Below, piece by piece: positions 6,437-15,423 of a stretch of 63,790 bases of DNA. How positions within the stretch are numbered: the first letter of the stretch is position 1; the number at the start of each line of letters is the position of its first letter. The position numbers and the translations under genes were made by a program. The notes below the pieces were generated by a model that saw nothing but the letters and a program-made list of their open reading frames with translations, ran no database searches and was not told the DNA's origin. The DNA comes from a virus: positions 1-63,790 of IMG/VR virus record IMGVR_UViG_3300036852_000142, one strand, 5' to 3'.

Positions 6437-8443
6437 CTAATAGAAATATCCGAAAATATCTACCGTGCAGAATCTAGAACTGCCGTAAGCTAAGTCAGCT
6501 TGCACTTGAACTTTTGCCCCATTAGCAACTACTCGTGGTACATTACTGCCCGGATTTGATGTTAAGGCGACAAGGAAATGAGCTGCATTGTTAGCATTGG
6601 TTGTCGCCACCCCACCACCAAGAAATGTGCCACCAGCGCTCTCCTTGATATAAAGTGCGGTAGTTGAGCCACCGTTGAATACTCCAGATGAAATAGATCT
6701 AAACCGAGCGAAGGTAGGCACGAAATTCAGACCAGAATTATTAGTCCAAGCATCTTGAACAGTTCCTATATTCAAATTCATTTCAAAGCTGGCAACCAAA
6801 GTTTCAGCATATCGAGACACTTGTGAAATTTTGGCACGAAAAGCAATGCCATCCCAGACCTTCCCAACAGCTAATGTCGAATCCCAAACCTCGACACCAA
6901 CATGATCAGCCTCTTCGCCCGAGTAGAGGCCAGCAAGAATTGCAATCTGTGCGGTAGTCAGTCTCTGAGGCCAGCCAATCGAAGGCATTAAGTAACCAGG
7001 AGTACTAACACGGGTAATCGTGCCGCTGAGGGGGATAAGTACATTTGTATCATCCATGGCAACATAACGGAACTTCTGGGTGTCGTTGTCTATGAATATT
7101 GACCCGTTAGCGCCGTCCATGCGATTGCCGGTAAATATGAAACCATTCCCAGCTCCTCTCATTCGCACGGCTGTGTGCGTCACATTGGTGCCTACAGACA
7201 TATAACTATCTATTAAAGTAAGACCGTTGCCCCTCCACTCTATGCACACCCCACCATTAACATTGGCGTCCCACCAGCCGCAGTTTTCCAAGATCAACTT
7301 GTCAGCGTTAGCCCCCGCACCGGCGCCATCAAGCACACCCGATTCATTGACGCCACATGCTATACCTTGAGCTTTTCCACTAGCTCCCGGTTCAAACGTA
7401 AGGTTCTCCCCTTTCCAATGGATGCGGGGGTTAGCTATCGCATAATAATTATAAAGGCCGAACCACACATCATTGATCTTGTTATCATTAGAGTAATCGC
7501 CTCCGAAATTAGAGATACCGAAATTGGACCAATAGAATTGCCCATCACTGATTACCGCGCCATTCATGCGGGCAAGGTTTACTCCGCTTCGTGCGTTGAT
7601 TGCGCTTGGGAATGCGCCGCCACCGCCAATGAAGAAGTCATTAACTTTTAGGCCATAACTATGTCCACTTGGAGGATGGCCGATAACATCACCAGTGAAA
7701 CTTGAATGTGTGTAACGAATCTCGATCCCGTGGATTGTGAGGCTATCACTCAGATCATCATCAATCAGCGGGTTTGAACCGGAAACGTTGAAGATCAAAG
7801 CGGACTGTTTTCCACTTGGTGAATTTGTACGTCCACCACTTGTAGTAGCGCGAAGCTCCATTGACGATGTGCTGGTAAGATCTAACGATGAAGTTGAATA
7901 ATAGGCTCCTGGGCCAAGCTCAACCGTGACCGCGCCGATGGTTTTTGCCGCTGCAATTGCTGCTCGTAACGCGGTTCCGTTATCTGTGCCTGTTATGCCA
8001 TTCCAATCACCAACAGTACCCCACCAACAAGTGTGGATTACTCTTAATAAGTGATTGTCAACGAAAGACATTGTTCCTTGTGAGGCAAGAGCATTATAAA
8101 AAATCTTTCGCAGTGGCCAGTTAGAACCATCACTTAAAATTATCACTGTCTGCCCGGTAGTTATATTGAGCGAACCAGCCCCTACAAACTCCAGCGTCAA
8201 AGTTGTAGGGACTGTGACGTTTGCTCCATTAGGAAATAGAGAGGTAGAGATGCGAAGGGTCGAAACTGCCGATCCAATAGCTGTGATCGCGGCAGACAGA
8301 CTAGCGTAGGAAGTATCTCTGTAGACATTTGCGTCCAACCATAAAGAGTTATCTACCGCTAAAAGACTCTCTCTAAGTTGAGGAACCAGATTGTGAGGAT
8401 CGGCATCTGGAATGGGTATTGCTAAATTTGGAGTCGTATCCAT
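6437..8443 (-). CDS. Tailspike / receptor-binding protein with beta-helix
   Basis: 668 residues. The N-terminus (about 1-45) resembles short phage-tail-fibre attachment segments (NLAIPIPDADPHNLV). Residues about 150-500 are rich in Asn/Gly/Ser/Thr and short repeated strands (for example GNGLTLIDSYMSVGTN, GNGFIFTGNRMDG), the signature of a right-handed parallel beta-helix of the pectate-lyase fold, as in tailspike depolymerases. The C-terminus is a separate beta-rich domain. It overlaps the hub gene stop by one base. Expected at the tail tip to bind or degrade surface polysaccharide. Confidence 0.8.
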   Translation of the reverse strand: MDTTPNLAIPIPDADPHNLVPQLRESLLAVDNSLWLDANVYRDTSYASLSAAITAIGSAVSTLRISTSLFPNGANVTVPTTLTLEFVGAGSLNITTGQTVIILSDGSNWPLRKIFYNALASQGTMSFVDNHLLRVIHTCWWGTVGDWNGITGTDNGTALRAAIAAAKTIGAVTVELGPGAYYSTSSLDLTSTSSMELRATTSGGRTNSPSGKQSALIFNVSGSNPLIDDDLSDSLTIHGIEIRYTHSSFTGDVIGHPPSGHSYGLKVNDFFIGGGGAFPSAINARSGVNLARMNGAVISDGQFYWSNFGISNFGGDYSNDNKINDVWFGLYNYYAIANPRIHWKGENLTFEPGASGKAQGIACGVNESGVLDGAGAGANADKLILENCGWWDANVNGGVCIEWRGNGLTLIDSYMSVGTNVTHTAVRMRGAGNGFIFTGNRMDGANGSIFIDNDTQKFRYVAMDDTNVLIPLSGTITRVSTPGYLMPSIGWPQRLTTAQIAILAGLYSGEEADHVGVEVWDSTLAVGKVWDGIAFRAKISQVSRYAETLVASFEMNLNIGTVQDAWTNNSGLNFVPTFARFRSISSGVFNGGSTTALYIKESAGGTFLGGGVATTNANNAAHFLVALTSNPGSNVPRVVANGAKVQVQADLAYGSSRFCTVDIFGYFY

Positions 8444-11400
8444 TATGGCAAAGTTATCCTAACTGGAATTCCATCAGGTTGAGGCGATTTGCCTTTTTGG
8501 TAAATTTCGAGATTTAAGCTCGACTGTAAACTTCCGAAGTCTGCTAGTTGTTGCCTGCCAGCATAGATTGTACTCGGCAACAATGCTCCACCAGCGGTGA
8601 TGTTTCTGACAGAAAAAAAGTCATTCGTTTTTACTGTCAACCTCAAGGGGAATGGAAATGTTCCCGTGCCCGCTAAAATCAGTATAGGTTTTTGCCCTTG
8701 ATTTGGGTTGAAATTCACATAGACACGATATTCCGTACCACTGAGCAGGAAAGTGTATCGTGGTCCGAGTCTGATATAAGTAGTTTGGCCGTACAGAATT
8801 GGCCCAGCTCGACCAATATCAACATTGTCGCGAGTCCACACTATGACCCCAAAACTCTTATAAGTTTCCAACGCAGTTCCAGGTTGCGTACCTTCAGTCC
8901 ATTCTATTGATATTGGCGCATTTACCAATGTGGGCACGAATGGAGCGGTCGTATTGGTTCTCGTCTCCAAAGCAAGCATCGGGTTTCCGAAGTCATGCGC
9001 CCAGGCATTGGCTTGATCTACTAATTCAACGGTAGAAGGATTCTGGAACGTAAAATCGAACCGGGAGAATGTTTCAACCAACGGTTCCACGGTCATCGCT
9101 GTGACATTTCCGACTACATTATTTTTGTTGAAAGTGCCGGTTGTATAGCTGCCGGGCCAATTACCTTCCCAACTTTCTTCTGCAACTAATAGCTGAACCC
9201 CGTGATTGGTTCCAGTAGTTGCAGGTAGCGTGCGCTTTAGAGTGACGAATCCGCTGGTCCATACCCCTACGGCATATTGAGCGGGCTCTTCGTCAGGTTT
9301 TGGGTGACCTGTGAATTGTGTAAACCAATCACCACTACCATCCTTGCCTCCTGTTATGTCGCTAACCTTGCGCGGTCTCCAAGTGTTACCTGTCCATGTG
9401 AATGGAACGATGGCAGCGTCATCCAACGACTGCCCAGAGGTTACTGCCCGATAGTTATTTTCAATGTTTAGATCCTCAATCAGCAAAGGTACAAACCGGA
9501 CTGCCGCGTCCAGAAAGACAAACCGCTTTCCTGTAAAAGAATCCGCGACACGGTCTTCCGTATCCCGCAGGCCGTTTAATAAAGTAGTTAACTGCCAGCG
9601 GTTTGGATAGCCACCTAACTTAGTGGCAGTACCAAAGCGAAAGACCATATCGCCAGCCAAACCCGGATTAGCACCGTTAAGTACATCGGCTTTAGTAACG
9701 CTCGACAGACTCTGAGTCGTGTTGTAAAGATCAACGACAATCTTTCCGAGGTTAATGAAGTTGGTTCCTGTTCCATTTGAGGTGAGATTGATTGCCGTTC
9801 CGCCCAGCGTCGCTGCCAGCTTGAAAGTATCGCTTGACTTGTCGCGCACAAAATACGGCGTTCCAGCAACTAAAGGCGCGGGCAGAGCGCCTCCGGTATT
9901 ACCAACAGTCACTTCATTACCGTTAACTAATTGATTGCTAATGCTGGTCAGTAGATCCGTTGTCGAGTCTGCCGTGAATACGATGTCTATAACTTCCGGA
10001 TCGGGATAAAGATCCGAAGCACTAACAATTGTTCCCATCGTCCCTGGTAAATTAGACTCAGAGAGCTGATACCACTCATTGTTTCTTTCAATATCGAGTG
10101 CAAAGCCCGGCCACGATTGCCCAACGTTTGTACGTGGCGTGCCGACCATGTAAAACCCAACCCCATTGTTAGTTGTTTCATCGCCGTCTCGAAGCAGAGG
10201 TGTATCGAGAAACAGCGCAACGGTCATCGCCGGGATTGGAACTACAGGTTTTTCATAGGAGTAAGGATCTACAACTGCTGATTGATCGAACAATGGCTCG
10301 TCTAAAATAATTCCTTCGCACTCTCGTATTCCTATCCCACCTGAATCCTTTGCGTGCAGGATCGTATAAGTAAATCCATCTGATAACGTGGCGGTGAAGA
10401 TAGACCCAACATTGATCCATAGATGCTCCCAGGAAAGAACATACTTGCAGGGCTTTTCAGTGTAGCGGCGGTAGACCTCTTTTTGGGCTAAGGCTTGGGC
10501 TTCTTCGCGGGTTAAAGTCCACTGAAGATCCAAAGTGGCGCTATCTTCTCCAACGGTAATCTGTCTCCCATATCCCTGAAGTCCTGGCTCGCCATCTCGA
10601 TCGAGATCGACATACTTAACATCTACCCTTCTCACTAGATCGGTTTCGTTTGGCTCAATCGCGTCGATTAAGGTCAGCGGGCCATCTTGGGTTTCTTCAT
10701 CATCACTCCAAGCAAAATCTTTATCCGTTAGAGTGGCAACAGAAGTAAATGGGTACTTCGGTTTACCAACTAAGATCCCCTCTTGTTCTGCGTAAATGAC
10801 ATCGAAAGGAATTTCCGCCGACTGCATTGGTTCGCGCGCCTCGAACTTCGACCCCATGATTCTCAATCCCCGAGGTGTAATTGTCTCCAGAGCCGAAAAG
10901 TCATAATCCCCAGAGTCAATTCCTACCCGCGAACACATGAATGCGCACATTTGGGCCAGGTTCTTTATCGTGTCATGCTCTAAAAGCGCGATACGATTCG
11001 GAATTACGCCTCCCCAACGTGTTAGATAAAATGCTGAGTCAACCTCATAGCACCTGCCTCGATAAGCAGGAGTAGATCCAGCGCCATACTGAGCATCTAT
11101 TGCGGCCTCATAAGTAGGATCAGGGAGTTGAGTTGTGTTGCCAGGATAGATTGCAAACTGAGCGTTGCCACCATGATTTATTGTCCCTGTATCACCTCCA
11201 GTTGGCTCTCTATCCGGTAGTCCATTCCATCGATCAAACGGCACGTCATAATCGGTAGTTGGATCGGGCGGCAGCTCAGGATCGTAGGTTGTATCGGCGC
11301 CAATCGCCGGATCAAGCACCCCGGTTGTGCCTGTGGTGTGGCCAGGGAAAGCGTAAATCTTGTCTATTCCGACGTTGTAAGTTGAGGACTTGTTCTGAAT

Positions 11401-12297
11401 CTTGACCGTGTTATCGCCATCATTGAGGGAGACTGCTACCGTATGGGCAAGATAGACCTCATTCGTTGGTGCTAGGTTGATGCTTTGGGGCGCTCCACCA
11501 TTGATCGTAAGCTCGATCGGGAACGTGCCGCCCGCGGATGTGCGGTAGTAGATTGAGAGTTGGCGGGTAGCAGCTCCATTAGACTTCACATTATTCCATT
11601 GAACGCTTCCTCCATTTCCTCCTCCGCCATTCTGTAAAGTTACCTCATTGCCGCCAGAAGCATTGTCGTAGGCAACAATCTGATACGGAGTTGTATAGCT
11701 GGAGGCTGACTCACCTTCATAACTTGAGACTTGGCCGTATAGATCAAAGATCACGTCTGAATTTGCTTTACTTCTCAGAACTCTGTATGGCCCTTTATTG
11801 GCCAAGAGCAGAAGCCAGTCGAGATCATAAGTGGTGGTTCTGGTTTCCGTGGTCGTACCACCACCACCGAATTTGCCTCCACCTGATTGTTGGGTCGTAG
11901 TCGAAACGTGTTTGCGAATTCCACTCGTCCATCCAACTATCGCCGGCACCCATGACCCTCCATAGCCATCCGAAAGCATCCCAAAATAAACTTCAGGAAT
12001 AAGGACGCCAAGTTCAGAGTTGATAACTAATTCGCCAGTACGACGGCCGCGCTCTTCGACGATCTTCTGACGAGGCGTTAGCAGGGTTGTGAGGATCGTA
12101 GTTGCGGCTGTAGTGGCAGCACTGACAATCAATGAAGTAAGAATGACTGAGCCAGTGATCGGGTCAGAAACCCTACCGCGTTCTAAAGCTTCCTCAAATT
12201 CTTGCTTCTTCTTTTCAGCATAAAGTTCTAGGCGTTCGAGCAAGGCTAGGGGCTTAGGCTCGTATTTTATGAGGGCTTGCGACTCGTCTTTATTCAT
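8443..12297 (-). CDS. Tail tip hub / host-specificity protein (J-like, GTA type)
   Basis: 1284 residues. A hydrophobic Ala/Thr-rich stretch lies at about 50-73. Residues about 205-320 look like an inserted carbohydrate-binding beta-sandwich (LTINGGAP, LNDGDNTVKI, IDKIYAFPG pattern as in CBM6). From about 410 to 690 the sequence fits the Phage-tail_3/GTA hub family (IPFDVIYAEQEGILV; RRVDVKYVDLD; LTREEAQALAQKEVYRR). The C-terminal third is beta-rich. With the NlpC/P60, DUF2163 and DUF2460 genes it forms the distal tail baseplate. Confidence 0.85.
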   Translation of the reverse strand: MNKDESQALIKYEPKPLALLERLELYAEKKKQEFEEALERGRVSDPITGSVILTSLIVSAATTAATTILTTLLTPRQKIVEERGRRTGELVINSELGVLIPEVYFGMLSDGYGGSWVPAIVGWTSGIRKHVSTTTQQSGGGKFGGGGTTTETRTTTYDLDWLLLLANKGPYRVLRSKANSDVIFDLYGQVSSYEGESASSYTTPYQIVAYDNASGGNEVTLQNGGGGNGGSVQWNNVKSNGAATRQLSIYYRTSAGGTFPIELTINGGAPQSINLAPTNEVYLAHTVAVSLNDGDNTVKIQNKSSTYNVGIDKIYAFPGHTTGTTGVLDPAIGADTTYDPELPPDPTTDYDVPFDRWNGLPDREPTGGDTGTINHGGNAQFAIYPGNTTQLPDPTYEAAIDAQYGAGSTPAYRGRCYEVDSAFYLTRWGGVIPNRIALLEHDTIKNLAQMCAFMCSRVGIDSGDYDFSALETITPRGLRIMGSKFEAREPMQSAEIPFDVIYAEQEGILVGKPKYPFTSVATLTDKDFAWSDDEETQDGPLTLIDAIEPNETDLVRRVDVKYVDLDRDGEPGLQGYGRQITVGEDSATLDLQWTLTREEAQALAQKEVYRRYTEKPCKYVLSWEHLWINVGSIFTATLSDGFTYTILHAKDSGGIGIRECEGIILDEPLFDQSAVVDPYSYEKPVVPIPAMTVALFLDTPLLRDGDETTNNGVGFYMVGTPRTNVGQSWPGFALDIERNNEWYQLSESNLPGTMGTIVSASDLYPDPEVIDIVFTADSTTDLLTSISNQLVNGNEVTVGNTGGALPAPLVAGTPYFVRDKSSDTFKLAATLGGTAINLTSNGTGTNFINLGKIVVDLYNTTQSLSSVTKADVLNGANPGLAGDMVFRFGTATKLGGYPNRWQLTTLLNGLRDTEDRVADSFTGKRFVFLDAAVRFVPLLIEDLNIENNYRAVTSGQSLDDAAIVPFTWTGNTWRPRKVSDITGGKDGSGDWFTQFTGHPKPDEEPAQYAVGVWTSGFVTLKRTLPATTGTNHGVQLLVAEESWEGNWPGSYTTGTFNKNNVVGNVTAMTVEPLVETFSRFDFTFQNPSTVELVDQANAWAHDFGNPMLALETRTNTTAPFVPTLVNAPISIEWTEGTQPGTALETYKSFGVIVWTRDNVDIGRAGPILYGQTTYIRLGPRYTFLLSGTEYRVYVNFNPNQGQKPILILAGTGTFPFPLRLTVKTNDFFSVRNITAGGALLPSTIYAGRQQLADFGSLQSSLNLEIYQKGKSPQPDGIPVRITLP

Positions 12298-12796
12298 CGA
12301 TGCCTCGAACCCTCCAGATCGAATGTGTCCGTTTTAGCCACCTTTGATCCATCCGATGTTCCACCACTCCGTGCTTCTCGTTTCCTGAATGGATAACATA
12401 ATAGACTCCATCACCTCTCTGTTCTGTGTAGATACCTAAATGCCGTGGCACATCTGGCGCGCGCAGATGCTCATCGCAAAACGCTAAGATGTCCGCAGGC
12501 TTCGCCTGACTCATGTCTGGCGCTTCCCATCCCACGTTCCCAGTTACAAAGTCGAGGTTCTTTTCAAGTAGGGCGAGCATTAATGAGCCATCTTCGCGCC
12601 GGCGATAGTTGCGGACGATGTCTACTACCTCTGTATGTCCCGCTTCTCGAAAGACGCCTTCAACAAACCCTTCGCAGTCTGCTCCAGTCTCTTTGGAAGC
12701 GCCTTGATGTAACCAGCGCACGCCTTTCCAGGAGCGGGCTATTTCTATAATTTGTTCGCGGGTAGTTTTTACAAGAAGGTCTACACTTGATGGCAT
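12290..12796 (-). CDS. NlpC/P60 tail-tip cysteine peptidase (lambda K / GTA type)
   Basis: 168 residues. Cys41 in GADCEGFV, His119 in PRHLGIYT and His136 in YVIHSG fit the NlpC/P60 catalytic triad; the family cleaves peptidoglycan peptides during DNA entry. Position between the DUF2163 protein and the hub, with an 8-base overlap into the hub gene, matches lambda K and the gene transfer agent tail peptidase. Confidence 0.88.
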   Translation of the reverse strand: MPSSVDLLVKTTREQIIEIARSWKGVRWLHQGASKETGADCEGFVEGVFREAGHTEVVDIVRNYRRREDGSLMLALLEKNLDFVTGNVGWEAPDMSQAKPADILAFCDEHLRAPDVPRHLGIYTEQRGDGVYYVIHSGNEKHGVVEHRMDQRWLKRTHSIWRVRGIDE

Positions 12797-12805
12797 GGGA
12801 ATAAA

Positions 12806-13027
12806 TTAGGCAATTGCCCTTTCAAACATTTCATCAAGTTCTCGCTCACGCATCTTTGCAGTTCGATAGTTAAGACGGCAGGTTTTACAGAAAAGCTCTT
12901 TGCGCTTCTTAGGCCCACGACAACCAATGCAATCAATGGGCGTATTGGGCGTATTTCGCCTTTTACCCTTCGGATATATCTTCTTAGGGTGGTTCGTTGC
13001 TATTGGCGAAGCGATATTGTGTGCCAT
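12806..13027 (-). CDS. Small four-cysteine zinc protein
   Basis: 73 residues, basic, with CIGC and CKTC pairs separated by about 12 residues, likely a zinc ribbon. It has no obvious ribosome-binding site at ATG 13027. It lies between the tail peptidase and the lipoprotein moron, a place where lambdoid phages carry accessory genes. Function unknown. Confidence 0.55.
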   Translation of the reverse strand: MAHNIASPIATNHPKKIYPKGKRRNTPNTPIDCIGCRGPKKRKELFCKTCRLNYRTAKMRERELDEMFERAIA

Positions 13028-13090
13028 GTGCGCTTTGCGGGTTTGTGCTGAAGCCTTAGTGTTAGCAGAGGTTTCATCTGCCCCGAATTG

Positions 13091-13222
13091 ACCGGGTTGA
13101 CAAGGCGAAGTCAGTTACGCCCGGATTTCAGCTTCAGACCGCCAGTTCCCTAGCTGGCATTTCAAACCACTGGCCCTCACCCAGTGCGCTTTAGGCTAGT
13201 CTGATTTTCAGGGACTCAGACT
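13091..13222. ncRNA. Candidate structured RNA: four consecutive hairpins
   Basis: The gap 13028-13428 has no gene. It contains four hairpins in a row: CCGGG..CCCGG (13093-13123), GCCAGTT-CCCT-AGCTGGC (13141-13158), CACTGG..CCAGTG (about 13168-13186) and AGTCTGA..TCAGACT (about 13198-13222). The loops of the second and third contain CCCT and that of the fourth contains AGGG, so loop-loop pairing is possible. Not a tRNA: no T-loop and no U33. Strand undecided. Confidence 0.4.
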
Positions 13223-13312
13223 CTTAAAGAACCTTTGCGCTTTCTCTAGGATCGTGTGTTATGATTATCCCGCTGAGATAGCGCAACTCTTCGCTGAGGG
13301 TTGTTAAGAAAG

Positions 13313-13340
13313 GGTCAGTCCAGAAATGGCTGGCCTTTTC
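13313..13340 (+). terminator. Rho-independent terminator with GAAA loop
   Basis: GGTCAG, a bulged T, CCA, a GAAA tetraloop, TGG and CTGGCC form a 9-bp stem (one G-T pair) followed immediately by TTTTCTATTT on the plus strand. No gene lies just upstream on that strand, so it would end a short untranslated transcript of the 13.09-13.31 kb region; a TATGAT at 13260-13265 is a possible -10. Confidence 0.55.
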
Positions 13341-13389
13341 TATTTCTCAGCGTAGCGTGCTTTGGAGATTTATTTTGGGCGTGTTAGGT

Positions 13390-13419
13390 TTGCTTCGTGG
13401 GACACTTTAGAGATAGCAT
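13390..13419 (+). promoter_or_regulatory. Candidate moron promoter
   Basis: TTGCTT (13390-13395), an 18-bp spacer and TAGCAT (13414-13419). The predicted transcript would begin only a few bases before ATG 13429, and no Shine-Dalgarno is present, so the lipoprotein mRNA may be leaderless. Confidence 0.4.
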
Positions 13420-13428
13420 TCCCGCACC

Positions 13429-13785
13429 ATGAAAGCCTTGCCGTTTCTGTTTGGCATACTTCTTATTTGCGGCTGTACGATGCAGTCACCAAACGCAGCG
13501 CAAGATACTTACGATATAACTTACGAAGTACTTGGCTTTGGTGCTAACTCCGCTGACATTGCTTATACAAATGAAACCGGCGGAATGGAGTTTAGGAACA
13601 CGCGGATTCCCTGGGCGCATAACATGGTAGGAAAACAGGGAGATTTCTTATATCTTTCGGCCCATAACACAAAAGGCGTAGGCGGTGTATCAGTGCGAAT
13701 TTCAGTTAATGGGAAGATTCGTAAAAACGCGGTAGTTGAGGGAAGCGGTATTGCCACGGCGGATTATCGCTGCTGCGAATTTTGA
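13429..13785 (+). CDS. Moron: predicted lipoprotein
   Basis: 118 residues transcribed against the surrounding tail genes. The N-terminus MKALPFLFGILLICGCTMQ is a lipoprotein signal with lipobox ICGC and Cys at about 16, followed by a small beta-rich domain ending in CCEF. Phage lipoproteins expressed from the prophage often block superinfection or mask receptors; that role is inferred from location and topology only. The stop abuts the convergent DUF2163 gene. Confidence 0.7.
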   Translation: MKALPFLFGILLICGCTMQSPNAAQDTYDITYEVLGFGANSADIAYTNETGGMEFRNTRIPWAHNMVGKQGDFLYLSAHNTKGVGGVSVRISVNGKIRKNAVVEGSGIATADYRCCEF

Positions 13786-14649
13786 CTAACTCTCGGGATA
13801 TTTTAATGTGAAACCAAGGCTAGGAATATCCCACTCAGCCTGGGCATTGAGAACAGCTTCTGCGCTTATCAACTTACAATCCTCCCGCGTGCCTTTCAGG
13901 CCACGACTTACATCCAAGGTCTCCGCTGCGGTTATCGTTGCGGGTAGCGGTAACTGAGTGACTATTTCAGTGCGTGTGCCGCCATCCGTGGTTGTTGCTG
14001 ACTTAATCTCCATCGGAGGGTAAACAGCATTTGGCCCACTAGTAAAATCCACCAAACCGTTAACTAGGTAATCCGCATAAGGTTGAATATAAAGAACTTT
14101 GAATGTCCGTCGATCTGTAACTGATGACACGCTGGTTGCGTGCGTAAATGCTGCGGCAGCAGTGCTACCTATCAATTCGGTTAGCGTTCTTTGCCGAGCT
14201 ACATTACTCGTAAGATCGCCAATCTTCTGTCTCAGTAAATCAGCGATTGAGCGGAACTCCAGCTTGAAAGCAAAGTTGCCCATTGGTTCGATCTTGCCAA
14301 CATAACCCTTTTGTTTCCTGACTGTTCCCAATGACGTATCTCGATAATCGATGATGATCTCTTTAACAATTGCGGCTCGTTTCCACTTTCCAGCTTCAAC
14401 ATTCGCTTTTGTGACGATGTCATCGAAAACCCCAACCAACTCGGAGCTGTCAGGCTCAAGGCCGATCTGTATTACGGAAGTCGATGGTTCATTTGGAGTA
14501 GCCTTGTAGGTATTGCCGTTATAAACAAGATCGCGAGAATGAGAAGCATATCGCGCGACCGTGGCGTCTCGAGCGGTTATTTCCCAGACATCGCATGGCC
14601 AGATACAATTTCCAGCAAGAGCGTCTTTTTGTGCCTGAGTTGCGGGCAT
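13786..14649 (-). CDS. DUF2163/BR0599-type baseplate hub protein
   Basis: 287 residues. The N-terminal half (VWEITARDATVARYASHSRDL; GLEPDSSELVGVF) and the C-terminal segment (DVSRGLKGTREDCKLI) fit the DUF2163 plus BR0599 domains of gene transfer agent and siphovirus tails, where the protein forms part of the iron-sulphur-type hub beneath the tail tip. It overlaps the DUF2460 gene by one base (shared ATGA). Confidence 0.85.
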   Translation of the reverse strand: MPATQAQKDALAGNCIWPCDVWEITARDATVARYASHSRDLVYNGNTYKATPNEPSTSVIQIGLEPDSSELVGVFDDIVTKANVEAGKWKRAAIVKEIIIDYRDTSLGTVRKQKGYVGKIEPMGNFAFKLEFRSIADLLRQKIGDLTSNVARQRTLTELIGSTAAAAFTHATSVSSVTDRRTFKVLYIQPYADYLVNGLVDFTSGPNAVYPPMEIKSATTTDGGTRTEIVTQLPLPATITAAETLDVSRGLKGTREDCKLISAEAVLNAQAEWDIPSLGFTLKYPES

Positions 14650-15422
14650 TAGTAAGCTATGTTCAACTCGACGTGTGAAATTTCGCGCATGCCAACGCTC
14701 TGTGCCTGTCCGACAATATCTCCGCGCAGATTAAATTGATTGTCAGTGAAGGTCATTGCCAAGTCGAACGATCCCGACCACTTAATGATCGTTCCGGTAG
14801 ATGGCGCCGCACTGAACGTGATGACTCCCGTTGTTACATTGACTGTCCATCCGGTTGTTTGTTCAGTTGAGCCAAAGTAAACTTTAAACACTTCGGCGGC
14901 GTAAGGTGGGGCATTAGCATCACCAACAAACTTGCGTGCGGTAACGCCATCCGGTTCATAGAGAGTCGCGCCTGTAGCCTTGGCAGCCTGAACTACCGGT
15001 TTTGTTATGCGCTTAACATTTGCTCGGGCCGTAACGCCCCGACGAATAGAAGATTTATAGAGTTTGAATGTGGTCAGTGATCCATTGGGAACCTGAATCC
15101 CGCCTGGCCCAGCAATCACTTCCTGTGTAACTGAATTGAAGTGGGGGAAACGTACTCGCAGCCCAACTCCTGAGCCATATCCTCCATTTATCGTGTCTAA
15201 GAGATAGGTAAAGTGGGCTGAATTAAGCAATGAGAGATCGAACGTTCCTCGCTCTAATTCGTCGTAACGAAGTATCGCAGTCTTAGTAACCCCAGTTTGA
15301 CGGTTGGTCATATGCACGTTGGCATATTCTGGCCCACCAACAAAAGGGCCTTGCCCGCCTTCAGGGATACTAAATAAATTAGGATCGAGGAGGGATTCGT
15401 CGAAATCTATGAGTATGGCCAT
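14649..15422 (-). CDS. DUF2460-type distal tail protein
   Basis: 257 residues. The pattern of a 2460-type distal tail protein is visible: N-terminal strand-rich domain with TNRQTGVTKTAILRYDELER, a GLRVRFP motif and a C-terminal LAMTFTDNQFNLR strand. In gene transfer agents this protein makes the ring joining tail tube and hub. It lies directly after the tape measure and before DUF2163, the canonical order. Confidence 0.85.
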   Translation of the reverse strand: MAILIDFDESLLDPNLFSIPEGGQGPFVGGPEYANVHMTNRQTGVTKTAILRYDELERGTFDLSLLNSAHFTYLLDTINGGYGSGVGLRVRFPHFNSVTQEVIAGPGGIQVPNGSLTTFKLYKSSIRRGVTARANVKRITKPVVQAAKATGATLYEPDGVTARKFVGDANAPPYAAEVFKVYFGSTEQTTGWTVNVTTGVITFSAAPSTGTIIKWSGSFDLAMTFTDNQFNLRGDIVGQAQSVGMREISHVELNIAY

Positions 15423-15423
15423 A

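Noticed and set aside
13091-13222. Possible tRNA from three to four adjacent hairpins
   Set aside because: No T-loop consensus, no U33 before an anticodon, and no acceptor stem enclosing the arms.
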